A stretch of 64,000 bases of DNA from Rhynchospora pubera. Taxonomy: Eukaryota; Streptophyta; Magnoliopsida; Poales; Cyperaceae. A model generated the notes under the pieces. The model saw nothing but the letters and a program-made list of their open reading frames with translations, was not told the DNA's origin and made no database searches. The stretch is taken from NCBI GenBank assembly GCA_028095005.1, contig CM051462.1, positions 88,981,846-89,045,845 of the forward strand, in the 5' to 3' direction. This document shows positions 24,293 to 34,603 of the stretch, one piece after another; the first letter of the stretch is position 1, and every line of letters begins with the position of its first letter. The position numbers were made by a program, and so were the translations under genes.

Positions 24293-24945
24293 AGAGAGCG
24301 AAAAAGAGAGGCGAATATCAGAGAGAGAGAGAGAGAGACATGGAGGCGGCGACGCAGGAGGAGTCGGCATCCGTACTGAAATGTCGAGATGAAGATGCGG
24401 ATCTAGAAGATCTCTGAAATGTCGCTGGCTAGTTCTCCCAGTTCCTCCACTCGCAAGGTTTCTAGTGTGATCTGAAATTTAGGTTTATTTAGCTTCAGTT
24501 TTGGTTCAATTCGATTTAGTTTGTTAGATATTTTGATTGCACCTTACCTCTATTGATCTGGATTTGGAATCAGTTACTATACTATTTCCAGAGATAGAGT
24601 TAGAGGAAGTTGAAATTAAGAGATAAATTAGTGTCTGAGCACGTGCATATAGAAATTTGATTCGAATTTGAAGTAATTTCATGCTTTCGAGGTTCTGTAT
24701 GAGTTAATATGCGAATTATGTCATGTCGAATGCTTGTTATGAACTCTTAATGAGTAAATTAAAAATCTTGGGGCTTTCTTTATTAGAAAGCTTGTTATAC
24801 ACTCTATTGTTTGACCTTTTATCATTTGCTGCACAAAACCTTTTTCTAATGATTTATGTCTTGATTTTGTTTGATTTAGGAGACACCATACTTGGAGGAG
24901 CTTGATCGTTGATCTTCTTCAGCAAATCATCTTTTAACATAGGTA
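24293..24945 (+). pseudogene. Captured first exons of an unknown gene
   Basis: After a (GA)n leader comes ATGGAGGCGGCGACGCAGGA at about 24340, which reads MEAATQEESASVLKCRDEDA and stops after 25 codons. A donor-like CTCGCAAG|GTTTCT lies near 24457. An acceptor near 24879 (TTGATTTAG|GAG) opens ETPYLEELDR, and a strong AG|GTAAGG donor lies near 24940. These signals suggest two 5' exons of a host gene carried in the CACTA element, now not coding. I do not recognise the gene. Confidence 0.35.
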
Positions 24946-26020
24946 AGGAAGCCCTCAATTTGACTAAATTTGATTGGTGTCTATCCTTAATTACACTATC
25001 ATCCGGGATCCTTAATTGGGCTGGTAGGGAACCTGATAATTGATACAGAATCAGTGCACTATCATCCGGTTTCAGATTCTATTAAATAGTTATTGCTTTT
25101 TTCTATCTTTTTTAATACACTTTTTATTTAGTGCCCCAACTTATCATTAAAAGATCAATGAAAAAGACAAAACCGATTAAAAATATTAATTGACAAGGTT
25201 AAGAACAGTTTAACAATTGGTTAACAGAACTCAGTACAAAATAAATGAAGTTACTTTTTTAATAGAAGTTTTAACTTGTGTCTTATCATCTCTACATACT
25301 GGTACCACTGTCTCTTTTTTATGTGCTGCCACTGTTTGGGTGAAATATGGCTAACGGAGGGCTTGAATATGATTTTTTACTTTGATAGGAAAAATGTATG
25401 GCTTTTAGTTTTATCTACTTTATTTTCTTAATAATTAGGAATAGGAAAATGTTGGTAAAAACTGTATGACTTTTTTAACTTCTGTGATGTTTCTACCACT
25501 CGACTTTTACAAAAAAAAATAATAATAAATTAAAGCTGTTATTTGCAGATATAGATTATCTATATAAAGTGTATGGCTTTTAGTTTTACCAAGGTATTTA
25601 CACACAATTAGATTGGTAACGCTTGTTTTGTAACAAATGATTGTTGTATACTGATATTCTACAAATTGATAGGTATTAAAAGAGGTGATGATCGAAACTT
25701 TTGAGTCGAAAATGAAAGAATAACACAAGAGTCTTTTGATCAATACCTTGATAAGGAATTAAGGATTGATGACTCTTTATTACACTCTGGGAAAGATGGT
25801 GCGAAGGAATTTGATGCATATTTTTTTAAAATTTTTGCTTGATTGATGGATGTAATATGAACAATTCTCTCTAAATATATTTGTGCTTTACTTGTTAATG
25901 CATTCGGGTATTGAGTTTATGTATGCTGTGAATTTGGGTATTAGATTTATATATGCGTCAGTATACAGACACATTATAACTAAGTAAATTTATTTTTTAA
26001 AATTAATTAATTTGTTAATA
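24946..26020. other. AT-rich interior near the right CACTA end
   Basis: No gene is seen. Short duplicated bits occur, for example GTATGGCTTTTAGTTTTA near 25397 and 25569. The CACTA subterminal repeats start after about 26030. Confidence 0.4.
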
Positions 26021-26362
26021 AGATTCAGTGTTTATGTGTGTCAACTAGCGACTCCAATTATGTGCGCCTGTAAGAAAAAGAATTTGCGTCTCTAACAAAA
26101 AGAGTTTGCGACCTAACTAATACGCGTCTCTGTTGATGTGTGTCGGTATACCGACGCGAATTACAGTCAGCATATTCGCGTCCCTACACAGAACAAGAGC
26201 GCGTCTCTATTTGAAAGTCTGTTGCGTCCTAATTAATGTCCGTCGGCCTAACGACGCGATTTAAAAGTCCTCAAGTCCACTTTTTCCTTTTCGCGTCTCT
26301 ATTTAATTGAGGGACGCGGACACGTTGGTGCTGCGACGCAGTAAAACGAAATTCTGGTAGTG

Positions 26363-27470
26363 CTGGTTAGTGTCAAGCCACTGGCAGTGGCAATTTATTC
26401 TTTATCTTTTCATCCCTGAACCCTGATAGTGTTTCGCATATTGTATGCATAATTCTCTAACGAGTTCTTTGCCTCCACCTTCTTCAGTCTTCACTGCTTC
26501 ATCCTCGGCCTTGTATTTATCGGCTTCCTGTACCATACGCTCTATTTCTTCTTTGCTCAGCCTCCCCTTGTCATTCGTTATATATTGTTATCTTGTTCTT
26601 CACTCCTGCTGTCTTGTCCACTGCTGTCAACGTCGAATGCCAAGTTGATCTGCAGCACACCCCGTAGTGCCAGTGGGATGCCAAAGAGCTCAAATTTGCC
26701 TCATAGACCTGCATGAGTATATATGCTGGTTTGATTGTCAGCATATGTCGTGAAAACCTGTTCTTTCTTGCTGGGGATTAGTTGTTGTGTTCCTCGGAAT
26801 TAGGACTGTCATCACACCACCGGCTGTTTCAAGACCAATTGCCCTCGCATGACTGCTCACATCCATTTTGTGTTTATGCTTGAATTCCTAAATTGGAAAA
26901 ATAATAATTTAGTTTAAAATATGCACACAGAAGTTAAGAAGGCAGTTGTCGAAATCTTCCCCACCAAGATCAGTGTCACCAGCCGTGGCCTTCACTTCAA
27001 AAATTCCCTCTTCAAATAGTAAGCAAGGAGACATCAAAGGTCCCTCCACCAAGGTCAAAATAAGAACAGTGATCTCAGCCGCTCACCACGACGGCCAGAC
27101 TTCTTGTCAAAGCCGTAGGCAATGGCAGCAGCAGTCGCCTAGTTTATCATCCGAATCACGATAAGCCCAGCAATGCAGCCAGAATCCTTTATGGCATGTC
27201 ACCACTGCATCCTTGAAAGCTTCGGTAACCTCGCGCATCTTGCCAAGAACCATGGCTGATATCTCTTCTGCACTTAAGGCTCCGTTTGGATAGGTGTGGG
27301 AAGAAGGAAAGAAAGGAAGAAATGAGAAGAAGTATTAGGAAGTGTGTAATTTTGTGAAGAGTTTGGTTTGTTTATAATTTTTTTTCTTCTTCTTCCTTCT
27401 TCTTCTTTTTTCTTCCAACGATCCAAACGCACCCTAAGCTCTTTTCCTCATTCTAGACCCTAGTGCCTAT
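26363..27470 (-). pseudogene. HSP70 pseudogene, nucleotide-binding and substrate-binding parts
   Basis: The minus strand shows HSP70 blocks in order. NEEKSLSAEEISAMVLGKMR spans the MITE site. Then come AIAYGFDKKSG near 27100, FEVKATAGDTDLGGEDFDN, EFKHKHKMDVSS and LETAGGVMTVLIPRNTT. ITITNDKGRLSKEEIERMV, YKAEDEA and a last block ending in WLDTNQ at the CACTA edge follow. A stretch of well over 100 residues between EFKHKHK and LETAGG is missing, and the frame shifts and stops several times. The remaining end is at 9898-9717. Upstream of about 27470 the similarity fades. It cannot make a working chaperone. Confidence 0.9.
27278..27434. mobile_element. Tourist-like MITE inserted in the HSP70 pseudogene
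   Basis: It starts GGCTCCGTTTGGAT and ends ATCCAAACGCACCC, flanked by TAA on both sides (27275-27277 and 27435-27437), the 3-bp duplication typical of Tourist/PIF-Harbinger MITEs. The length is 157 bases. The flanking DNA reads across it as HSP70 (EEKSLSAEEIS). Confidence 0.9.
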
Positions 27471-27479
27471 CAATTCCGC

Positions 27480-28300
27480 AATATAGAAAACATATTGAAA
27501 GATTGATTCAAATAAGTAAATTTTTAACAATGGCAATTTTAATATAGTTTTTAAAGATTGATGAAGGGAAGGGCTGTATATATAAGAAAAAACAAATATA
27601 ATCAGTTGTATGCTTTGCAATAAGTATCATAACTGTTATGACGAAAAATATCACTGCATATTTAGCTACTAAAAATTTTTGTCCGATATTGTAGAGTAGA
27701 TGTACGAATATAAATATATAATTGTATCTTAGAGAAAGGTTTTTCACTAAATAACAACTATATATTTTACTAAACCAACAACAAGCCTTCAACTTTTTTT
27801 TTTTTTTAATGCTGTGGAATCTTACCTATAAATTATCACTAATGCTTCAGTAAAACTCTTTTATGTATGGCTGGAGAGATATGTTGGAGGTTTGTTGCCG
27901 TCAATTAATGATGCAAATAGAAACTGAATATTAAGATGACTGTCATCATATATTTACTGATAACTGTTAATTTTGGGGTTATATAGCCACCACTTAAAAA
28001 TAACATATTGGAACGAAATTAATTAACCAACAAATACAAACGCCATGTGTGTGTACCGATATACAAATTAACTAACACAATACAACAAACTGAAAAAAAT
28101 CCAATAATGATGATATACAAATTATCCGACATAACTAATACTGTGTTAGTGTACCAACTTGTCACTTGTCAGTGACAACATCTGTTTAGAGTTATCAAAA
28201 CAAGGTACAGAAATACTGAGAAATAAATACATAACTTAAAAAGCTCTGACTCTGAGTATTACCTGACCACAATTAGGAGCTTGCTTTTTTTCCGGTGGTA
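27480..28300. other. Intergenic, nothing recognised
   Basis: AT-rich sequence with no gene or clear repeat that I can identify. Confidence 0.5.
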
Positions 28301-28307
28301 TACTCTT

Positions 28308-28621
28308 GGGGCCGTTTGGATCGCTTAAGAATTAGGGTTCCGTTTAGTTTGTTTAGGAATAAGAGGAATAATCTATTTTTAGACAGAAAGTATTAGAAAG
28401 TGTGTAACTTTATAAAAAGTTTGGATTTTTTAAAATAAATTTATGTTTAGAAAGAAACTATTTTTCTTATTCCTATACGACCAAACGGGACTTAGAAGAA
28501 TAGCATATTCCTAGACGGAAAATATTAGAAAGTGTAATTTTGTGAAAAATTTGAATGGTTAGAAATAAATTTTCATATAAAAAAAAATTATTTCTCTTAT
28601 TCCTAAGCGATCCAAATGTTC
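28308..28621. mobile_element. Tourist-like MITE carrying a second MITE
   Basis: The outer element starts GGGGCCGTTTGGATCGCTTA and ends TAAGCGATCCAAATGTTC. It belongs to the same family as 46349-46508, which lacks the insert. The inner element lies at 28335-28491. Confidence 0.8.
28335..28491. mobile_element. Inner Tourist-like MITE
   Basis: It starts GGGTTCCGTTTAGTTTG and ends CGACCAAACGGGAC, flanked by TTA on each side (28332-28334 and 28492-28494). It sits inside a relative of itself. Confidence 0.8.
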
Positions 28622-28629
28622 CTTGAGTA

Positions 28630-29225
28630 TTAACTTTTAACGAATGTTGCCTTCATTTGTATACGCTGAGCGACATTTTTTTTCTTCTTCATGGTATACG
28701 CGGCCTACCATGGACCAGGTAAAAAAGCTCATGCGTGGCTCATGCTCCATGTCCATCAACCTCTAACTTCTGTGTGCAGGTACACAATCAATCTGGCCTC
28801 TTCTCTAATAAGTTATTTCGACACCTTTCCATTTGATCTACCGCAAGAAATTTGGTGTGTAGACTCACAAAATTATGGAGATCTGATGATATCAATGATT
28901 TTGTAAAATGACCCTTTTGAATATTTTATTTATTTGTGGCAAGCTTAAGGGGTTTTCTTGCATATTTATATAATTTTGGTATGGCTTGTATACTTTTGTA
29001 GAATTTTTGGTAATTATTTTCGAAATTTTTGAAGATTTTTTTATATTTTTTTCGCAAATTTCTAAATTTTTGTGTACATCGGTCTCTTTCTCTGATTGCT
29101 GAAATTTAGGATGAAAAACCGGTGCCCGTGGAATGCACGTATGTACAAAGGCAAGCGATACATGAAGCGCACCAATTGGCAACCTATTCAAGATTAAGTG
29201 CAAATCATTACAATGGTGAGCAAAT
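28630..29225. other. Intergenic flank left of the second MULE
   Basis: A stretch near 28690-28910 and one near 29100-29220 are less AT-rich than the rest, but I recognise no gene. Confidence 0.4.
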
Positions 29226-29526
29226 CATTATATATACCGAAATTATTTTATATGTGAATTTTGACATAAAAAAATTTAATACAAAAAATTTAATTTTTTT
29301 TTTATAAGAAGAAAGTTCTAACGCGTTTATAAAAAGCGTTTGTCTCTCTCCTCTCTAGCGCGTTTTATAAACGGATAAGAAGGTTTCTTAGCAATTTATA
29401 AAACGCGTAAAAAGGCTGGCAATTATTTTGTCGTTGGTTTCAAAAAGAGCCTAATTACGCGTTTATAAAATGGATACAAAGCCTTCTTACCCTTTTTATA
29501 AACGAGTAATTAGGATCCAACTTTCC

Positions 29527-29910
29527 TATAAATACCTCCCACCTCTCGTCCAAAACCAACCGAGTAGAAAAAGAGAGAAAAATAGAGAGAAGAGATGGAT
29601 GACGAAATGAAAAATATTAGTTGGTGCGAAATTAATAGCCTTAAGGGTTGTATGCGGCACAATTATTCACTGATACAGAGTCGCACACAATCGTTATGGC
29701 TATTAATATTCCACCGACTTTAAATTAGAAACTTTCAGGTGGAATCTGTTATTACGTATAGAAGGCGGTTTGCTGGGCTGGTTCTTCGAGGCATAGCTCC
29801 GCAGGCGACATCCTTGGATGAGAATTTGCATACATGCAAGCATCTTAATCCAAGTTTCAGAAAAAGAGGAAGTCAAGATGACAATCGGTCCCCCGACTCT
29901 TCTCTATAAG
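29527..29910 (+). other. TATA box and small open frames in the second MULE
   Basis: TATAAATA at 29527-29534 is followed about 60 bases later by ATG at 29595 (MDDEMKNISWCEINSLKG), which soon stops. An acceptor-like TTTCAG near 29738 opens VESVITYRRRFAGLVLRG and then QATSLDENLHTCKHLNPSF, ending near 29908. A diverged copy of this unit, with its own TATA-like CTATATATACC near 32779, lies at 32885-33060. I do not recognise the product. It may be an accessory gene of the element. Confidence 0.35.
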
Positions 29911-30285
29911 TTGCGGTGCTCTTATCTCGACCCATCCTTAGTAATGGATCTTCTACAATTTTTTTTATGTGGTTCAAAATTTTAATATCATGTAGTTTTT
30001 ATTATATTTTTATTTTGAATTGTGCGGTTCAAAATTTTAATAGATTTTAATTTTTGATTTGTATTGTGTGTTTTAATTTAATTTTCATTGAGTTGTATTG
30101 TGTAATATAATTTAAATATTTATTAAGTCTCGTAATATTAATATTTTGAATTTGACAAAAAAAATGTTAATGGATAAAACAGAAATTAAAACAAAACAGA
30201 TAATAAAACTTAAAACACATATACTACACGAATTAATACACATATACTAAAACATAAATAAAACATATAGTAATAAAACACATAA

Positions 30286-31992
30286 TGATCGAGGTATAAA
30301 CCTAGGTCAAACAAAAATAACCTTGTTTACTCGACTAGACGTTCGTAGTAAAGCAAAGGTGTCGATCCCACAGAGATGGCGATGAATACTAATCCTATTT
30401 GTTCGATAAAGCTAGACAATAAAAGTTTAGAAAAAAATTGGTGCTACAAACTAAAAGGCGAAATGAAAAAGATGCAAGTGCAAGAATGAAAGTGATGAAA
30501 AACAGTTTAAAAGAATATTTTTGGGATTTTAAAGGGTTTAAAATATGAAAATAAATGTGCCTTAGGGTTCGATTTCACCTAGATCTGGTCACAGAGTCAC
30601 AAGACTTAGCACTGTCGTATTCAGCCTTGCTAATTCGGTCCGAATTCCACTGTGTAAATGCTGTGGTTTACTCTTTTGTTGATTTATTCAAGCCAAAGGT
30701 CCATCTAGCCAAATCTAACTCCCTAACCCTCCGCTTTCGCCTATTGGGTATGGTATTTGGAATGGGATCTAGTGTTAAACAACCTTCATCGAGTGCATTG
30801 CACCCCCAACTTTCGTTGTTCGGTGGACCTACTCGAGTTTACCAATGATTTTCTGCGAGATATCTAACCTAGACTTTCGCCTAACTAGAAGTGTTTACTT
30901 TTTGTTACTAACTGGTCGACTTTCGCCATTGACCTACCTCGAAATACTAGTGAAAGGTTCAGTTATTATAATGAGTTGATGTCTCAAACAAGTGCGGCCG
31001 TACACAAGCAGAGCAACACAAGTAATAATAAACACAAAACACGAGTAAATCAATAAAACTCCCAAAGGTAATTGGTTTCGTCCGTCAACAAGACAAGCAA
31101 ACCAAGCAAACCAAATTCTAGGCTACATCTATCCCTAAAGCAACAAAGATCTAACCTATCATGCTAATAAAACAAGATACAAACTCCATGACAAGAATAA
31201 ATAAGAGAAAAGGAAGAGATACAACAATATCCAGGTTTACTCCTATTTGAATCAAGTCCGAAGCCGTGCTTGGGTTGAATCTAACACTGTCGCGCCTAGA
31301 ACTGCTCCCAAATCGCTGCCATGGTCGAGTGATGGTGGAGAGGTGGTGGAAATCCCACACCTTTCGGCGTGAGAACGGGTCTGAGAGGTGGAAGATTGGT
31401 GGCTGCTGATGGATAATGGTGGATTCCCCTTCCTCAAGCAAGAATAAACTTAATATAGACTCCTCTCTGGCCCCTTGACAGGTTGGGAACGTTTTCCCTT
31501 GATTTAGGCCGAAATTGGGGCCTTTCCATAAGAGAAAACACCTCAGGAATACAGCTGGAAACCTTCCCTGTATAGTAATTCGGACCGAATTCCAGACAAT
31601 TCGGTCCGAATTAGCTTCTCTGTAATTTTCTGTGACGTAATTGGTCCGAATTGATGCCAATTCGGTCCGAATTCCTGTGCCAGCATTGCGCACAAATAGT
31701 ATTTTGAGCATAATTTCTTCATCCGGGCTCCGATTGAGGTGATTCAAAGATCGTCGGAAAGCTTACAAGGAGCTCTACAATGATATTGCTTCCATTTAGC
31801 TATTTGATTCTCTTAAATCTACCATTTTATGCAATGATTATGCGTGATCCACCAAATTCCTACAAGACAAGTCAAATTCCATGGCAGTATCCAATCTTGC
31901 CAAACAAACAGAAAAACAAGATAATATCACGGTTTTAGTCACAATTTCGATGTAAAGTCTGACCAAAATATCAGTATAAATATGAGATATCA
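30286..31992. mobile_element. Solo LTR, 1.7 kb, inside the second MULE
   Basis: It starts TGATCGAGG and ends GAGATATCA, flanked by a perfect 5-bp duplication CATAA (30281-30285 and 31993-31997). It contains no pol genes. GGTGTCGATCCCACAGAGAT near 30358 is a motif I associate with long plant LTR elements. AATTCGGTCCGAATT-type palindromes recur near 31577-31672. The size, termini and duplication fit a solo LTR. Confidence 0.8.
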
Positions 31993-33231
31993 CATAATAA
32001 TAAAACATCTAATTATAGAAAACCTAATAATCAGTCCAAATCATATATGTCATTTCCATTTAACGGATGATTTTCAAAACCAGGAGGACATGTCTGTTGC
32101 AAACGCAACCATACGATTTCATCTGCACGTCGAACATAGTATCCTCCATCCCTCCTAACTACATCATTCTAGTATTTCGGTCCTCTCACTTCAAAAACAT
32201 CGCGTTGAAAAACCTTAACTTAAAATTTGTCGGAAGGGTAGTGCAAGTAGACATGCCGAAGAATATCTTGTTTAGTTATTCGTCCATCTCCTTGGAGAAG
32301 CACACCGGTACAAACATGACGTGGTTTAGTTGACATTCTGTTTTCTCGGTTTCTCTTCTCTGCGTAACTTCTCTAAATTTTTTTTTTTGGATTTCTGAAT
32401 TTTTGACGTGAATTTGCGAAGAAGAACGAGTATAAATAAACTCAACCCTTCTTACCCGTTTAAAAAACACGTGAGAAGGGCTGGAACGCGTTTTATAAAC
32501 GCGTAAGAATGGTTGAGTTAATGCCAATTTACTATTTTCGCAGAGTGTCAGTCTGTTTGAGCGGCAAAAATTGCACTCATCCTTCTTACCCATTTATAAA
32601 ACGCGTAAGAAGATTTTGAACGCGTTTTATAAACGGGTTCGAAGGTGTCAGTTCATTTATTTGTTGTTTTGGGCAGCGTGTCACTATGTTTGAGTGGCAA
32701 TTTTTGGCAGGACCTTCTTACCCCTTTATAAAACGCGCTAGAATGGTTATTGCGCGTTTTATAAATGAGAAATCATGGCCTATATATACCTTAACCTCCT
32801 TGTTCTATTTCGTATCACGAAATAAAAAAAAAACAGTGAGCCTTTATCCAGCAACTTTAGAAAACACACAAATCCCACGATAGAAAATGTTAATATTCCA
32901 CCAACTTTAAATTAGAAATTTCACGTGGAATTTATTATTATTATGTCTAAAGGACGGCTGCCACAAAATGGGGTCCAACCATAATTCAGCAGCCAATTTG
33001 GTTGCAACTCAGGCCCGAGATGGAGAATAATTTTTTATGAGCGGCCCAACTTTTTTCTACTAGTTGTGGTTCAAAATTATGTGGTTCAAATTTTTAATGT
33101 ATTTTAATTTACATTTTTATTTTTATTTTCTACTTGTTGTAATAGATTGTAAAATCTTAATGCATTGAAAATTTTTTAATCATTTTGATTTATTGTATTG
33201 TTGAATATTCATAACTCAATAATTATAATTG

Positions 33232-33508
33232 TCATTAAAATAATTATAATTGTAATTAAAATATTCATAACTCAATAATATAAAAATAATTATAATTGTC
33301 ATTAACCATAATTATACATTACAATTACAGAAATCTCCATCATTTGAAAACAATGATGGAGACTCTTGGATAAAAAATAATTATAATTGTCATTAAAATA
33401 TTCATAACTCAATAATATAAAAAAAATTATAATTGTTATTAACCATAATCATACATTACAATTACATAAATCTCCATCATTTGAAAACAATGGTGGAGAC
33501 TCTTGGAC
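33232..33508. repeat. 137-bp tandem duplication with hairpins
   Basis: Two copies with a period of 137 bases. Each holds CTCCATCATT and AATGATGGAG around a TGAAAAC loop, at 33335-33361 and 33472-33498, a perfect 10-bp stem except for one changed base in the second copy. It lies between the subterminal motif clusters of the second MULE. Confidence 0.8.
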
Positions 33509-34603
33509 AGTTGTCCAGTTCTGGGAGAGCCTTCGACAGTCGTCGAGTTCTTTCCTAATTGGATCGGCAGAACTCTACTGCCCATGACCCAGGATTGTAG
33601 GCAGCAGAATGTTGGTTTCGCTCAGATGATGATGAAGTTAGCGAGTTGTCTATCTGGGCCGACCTTTGTACATAATAACATATTCCACCTGAAAATCTCT
33701 TATTTATAATTTCTCACTTAGTAACATTTCTACCGGTCTCTATTTTGGGTTTAATTGACAATGTATGAGATATAAAGAAAGATAAACATAATGAGAGAGG
33801 TGAGAATGACAGATGTGAGATGAGGTTTGCGGCTTGGGTTTGGTTTATAAATTGAAATGATGATGGAAAACGACAAGAAAGTGTGGCTTCAACCCGTTCT
33901 TAAAATGGGTACACAATCTTTTTAACGCGTTTTATAAAAGGGTACAAATCCTTTTAATGCGTTTTACAAAAGAGTAAATCCATTTCATGTCAGTTTGTCA
34001 GTCTGTAATTATGTTAGTCTATGATTGTCAGAAATTTTTGTCATCTTCTACCTTCTAACGCGTTTTATTATAGGTAAAGAACGTTTGTACGTGTTTTATA
34101 AACATGTTTGTCCGTGATTAAAACTTTGTAACAATGTTTCTTAATACTAACTACATACTACAGTAAATTCACATGCGACTCCTGAGCAGAAAATGAGAGA
34201 TAAACATGAAGCTAATTTTAATAGAAGTTGAAAATATTTGATCACAAAACCATACTGTTTGACCCAAAAATATGATTCCAAATTCATGAATTAGACTGCA
34301 TAAATTTGAAATTCAAAGTAAAAATTTGAAATTCAAAATAAAAATTACAATACATAAAATAACAATACATTCCATTACAATACATTCAATTACAACATAT
34401 CGGATTACAATACTTAATCTTCAATTTTTTTATTTTTTCTTCCTTCCGAATGACAATACATTAGCTAATTTTCTACCTTCCTTTTACGCGAAATTTTTCA
34501 AGGTTCAATCTTAACATGAATGTGCTAATAAACTCCTCTTAGAATGCAACAAAAAGATGAAGTTAGTTCAATATTTTTAAAATGAATGAATGAATTAATT
34601 AAA

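Larger units (their letters stand above)
9899..26362. mobile_element. CACTA (En/Spm-type) element, non-autonomous, 16.5 kb with nested insertions
   Basis: The ends are CACTACTAGAAT at 9899 and, inverted, CACTACCAGAAT at 26362. Both sides are flanked by CTG (9896-9898 and 26363-26365), the 3-bp duplication usual for CACTA elements. The subterminal zones (about 9920-10510 and 26030-26350) hold many GCGTC/GACGC motifs in both orientations, as expected for transposase binding. The insertion point falls inside an HSP70 codon run that reads on across the gap. No TNP2-like transposase is seen, so it is non-autonomous or decayed. Its length includes an LTR-like insertion (18821-21888), a fold-back element and other repeats. 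Confidence 0.92.

Noticed and set aside
31151..31747. 198-codon minus-strand frame in the 1.7-kb solo LTR
   Set aside because: It lies wholly in the LTR, has low-complexity composition and no known motif.
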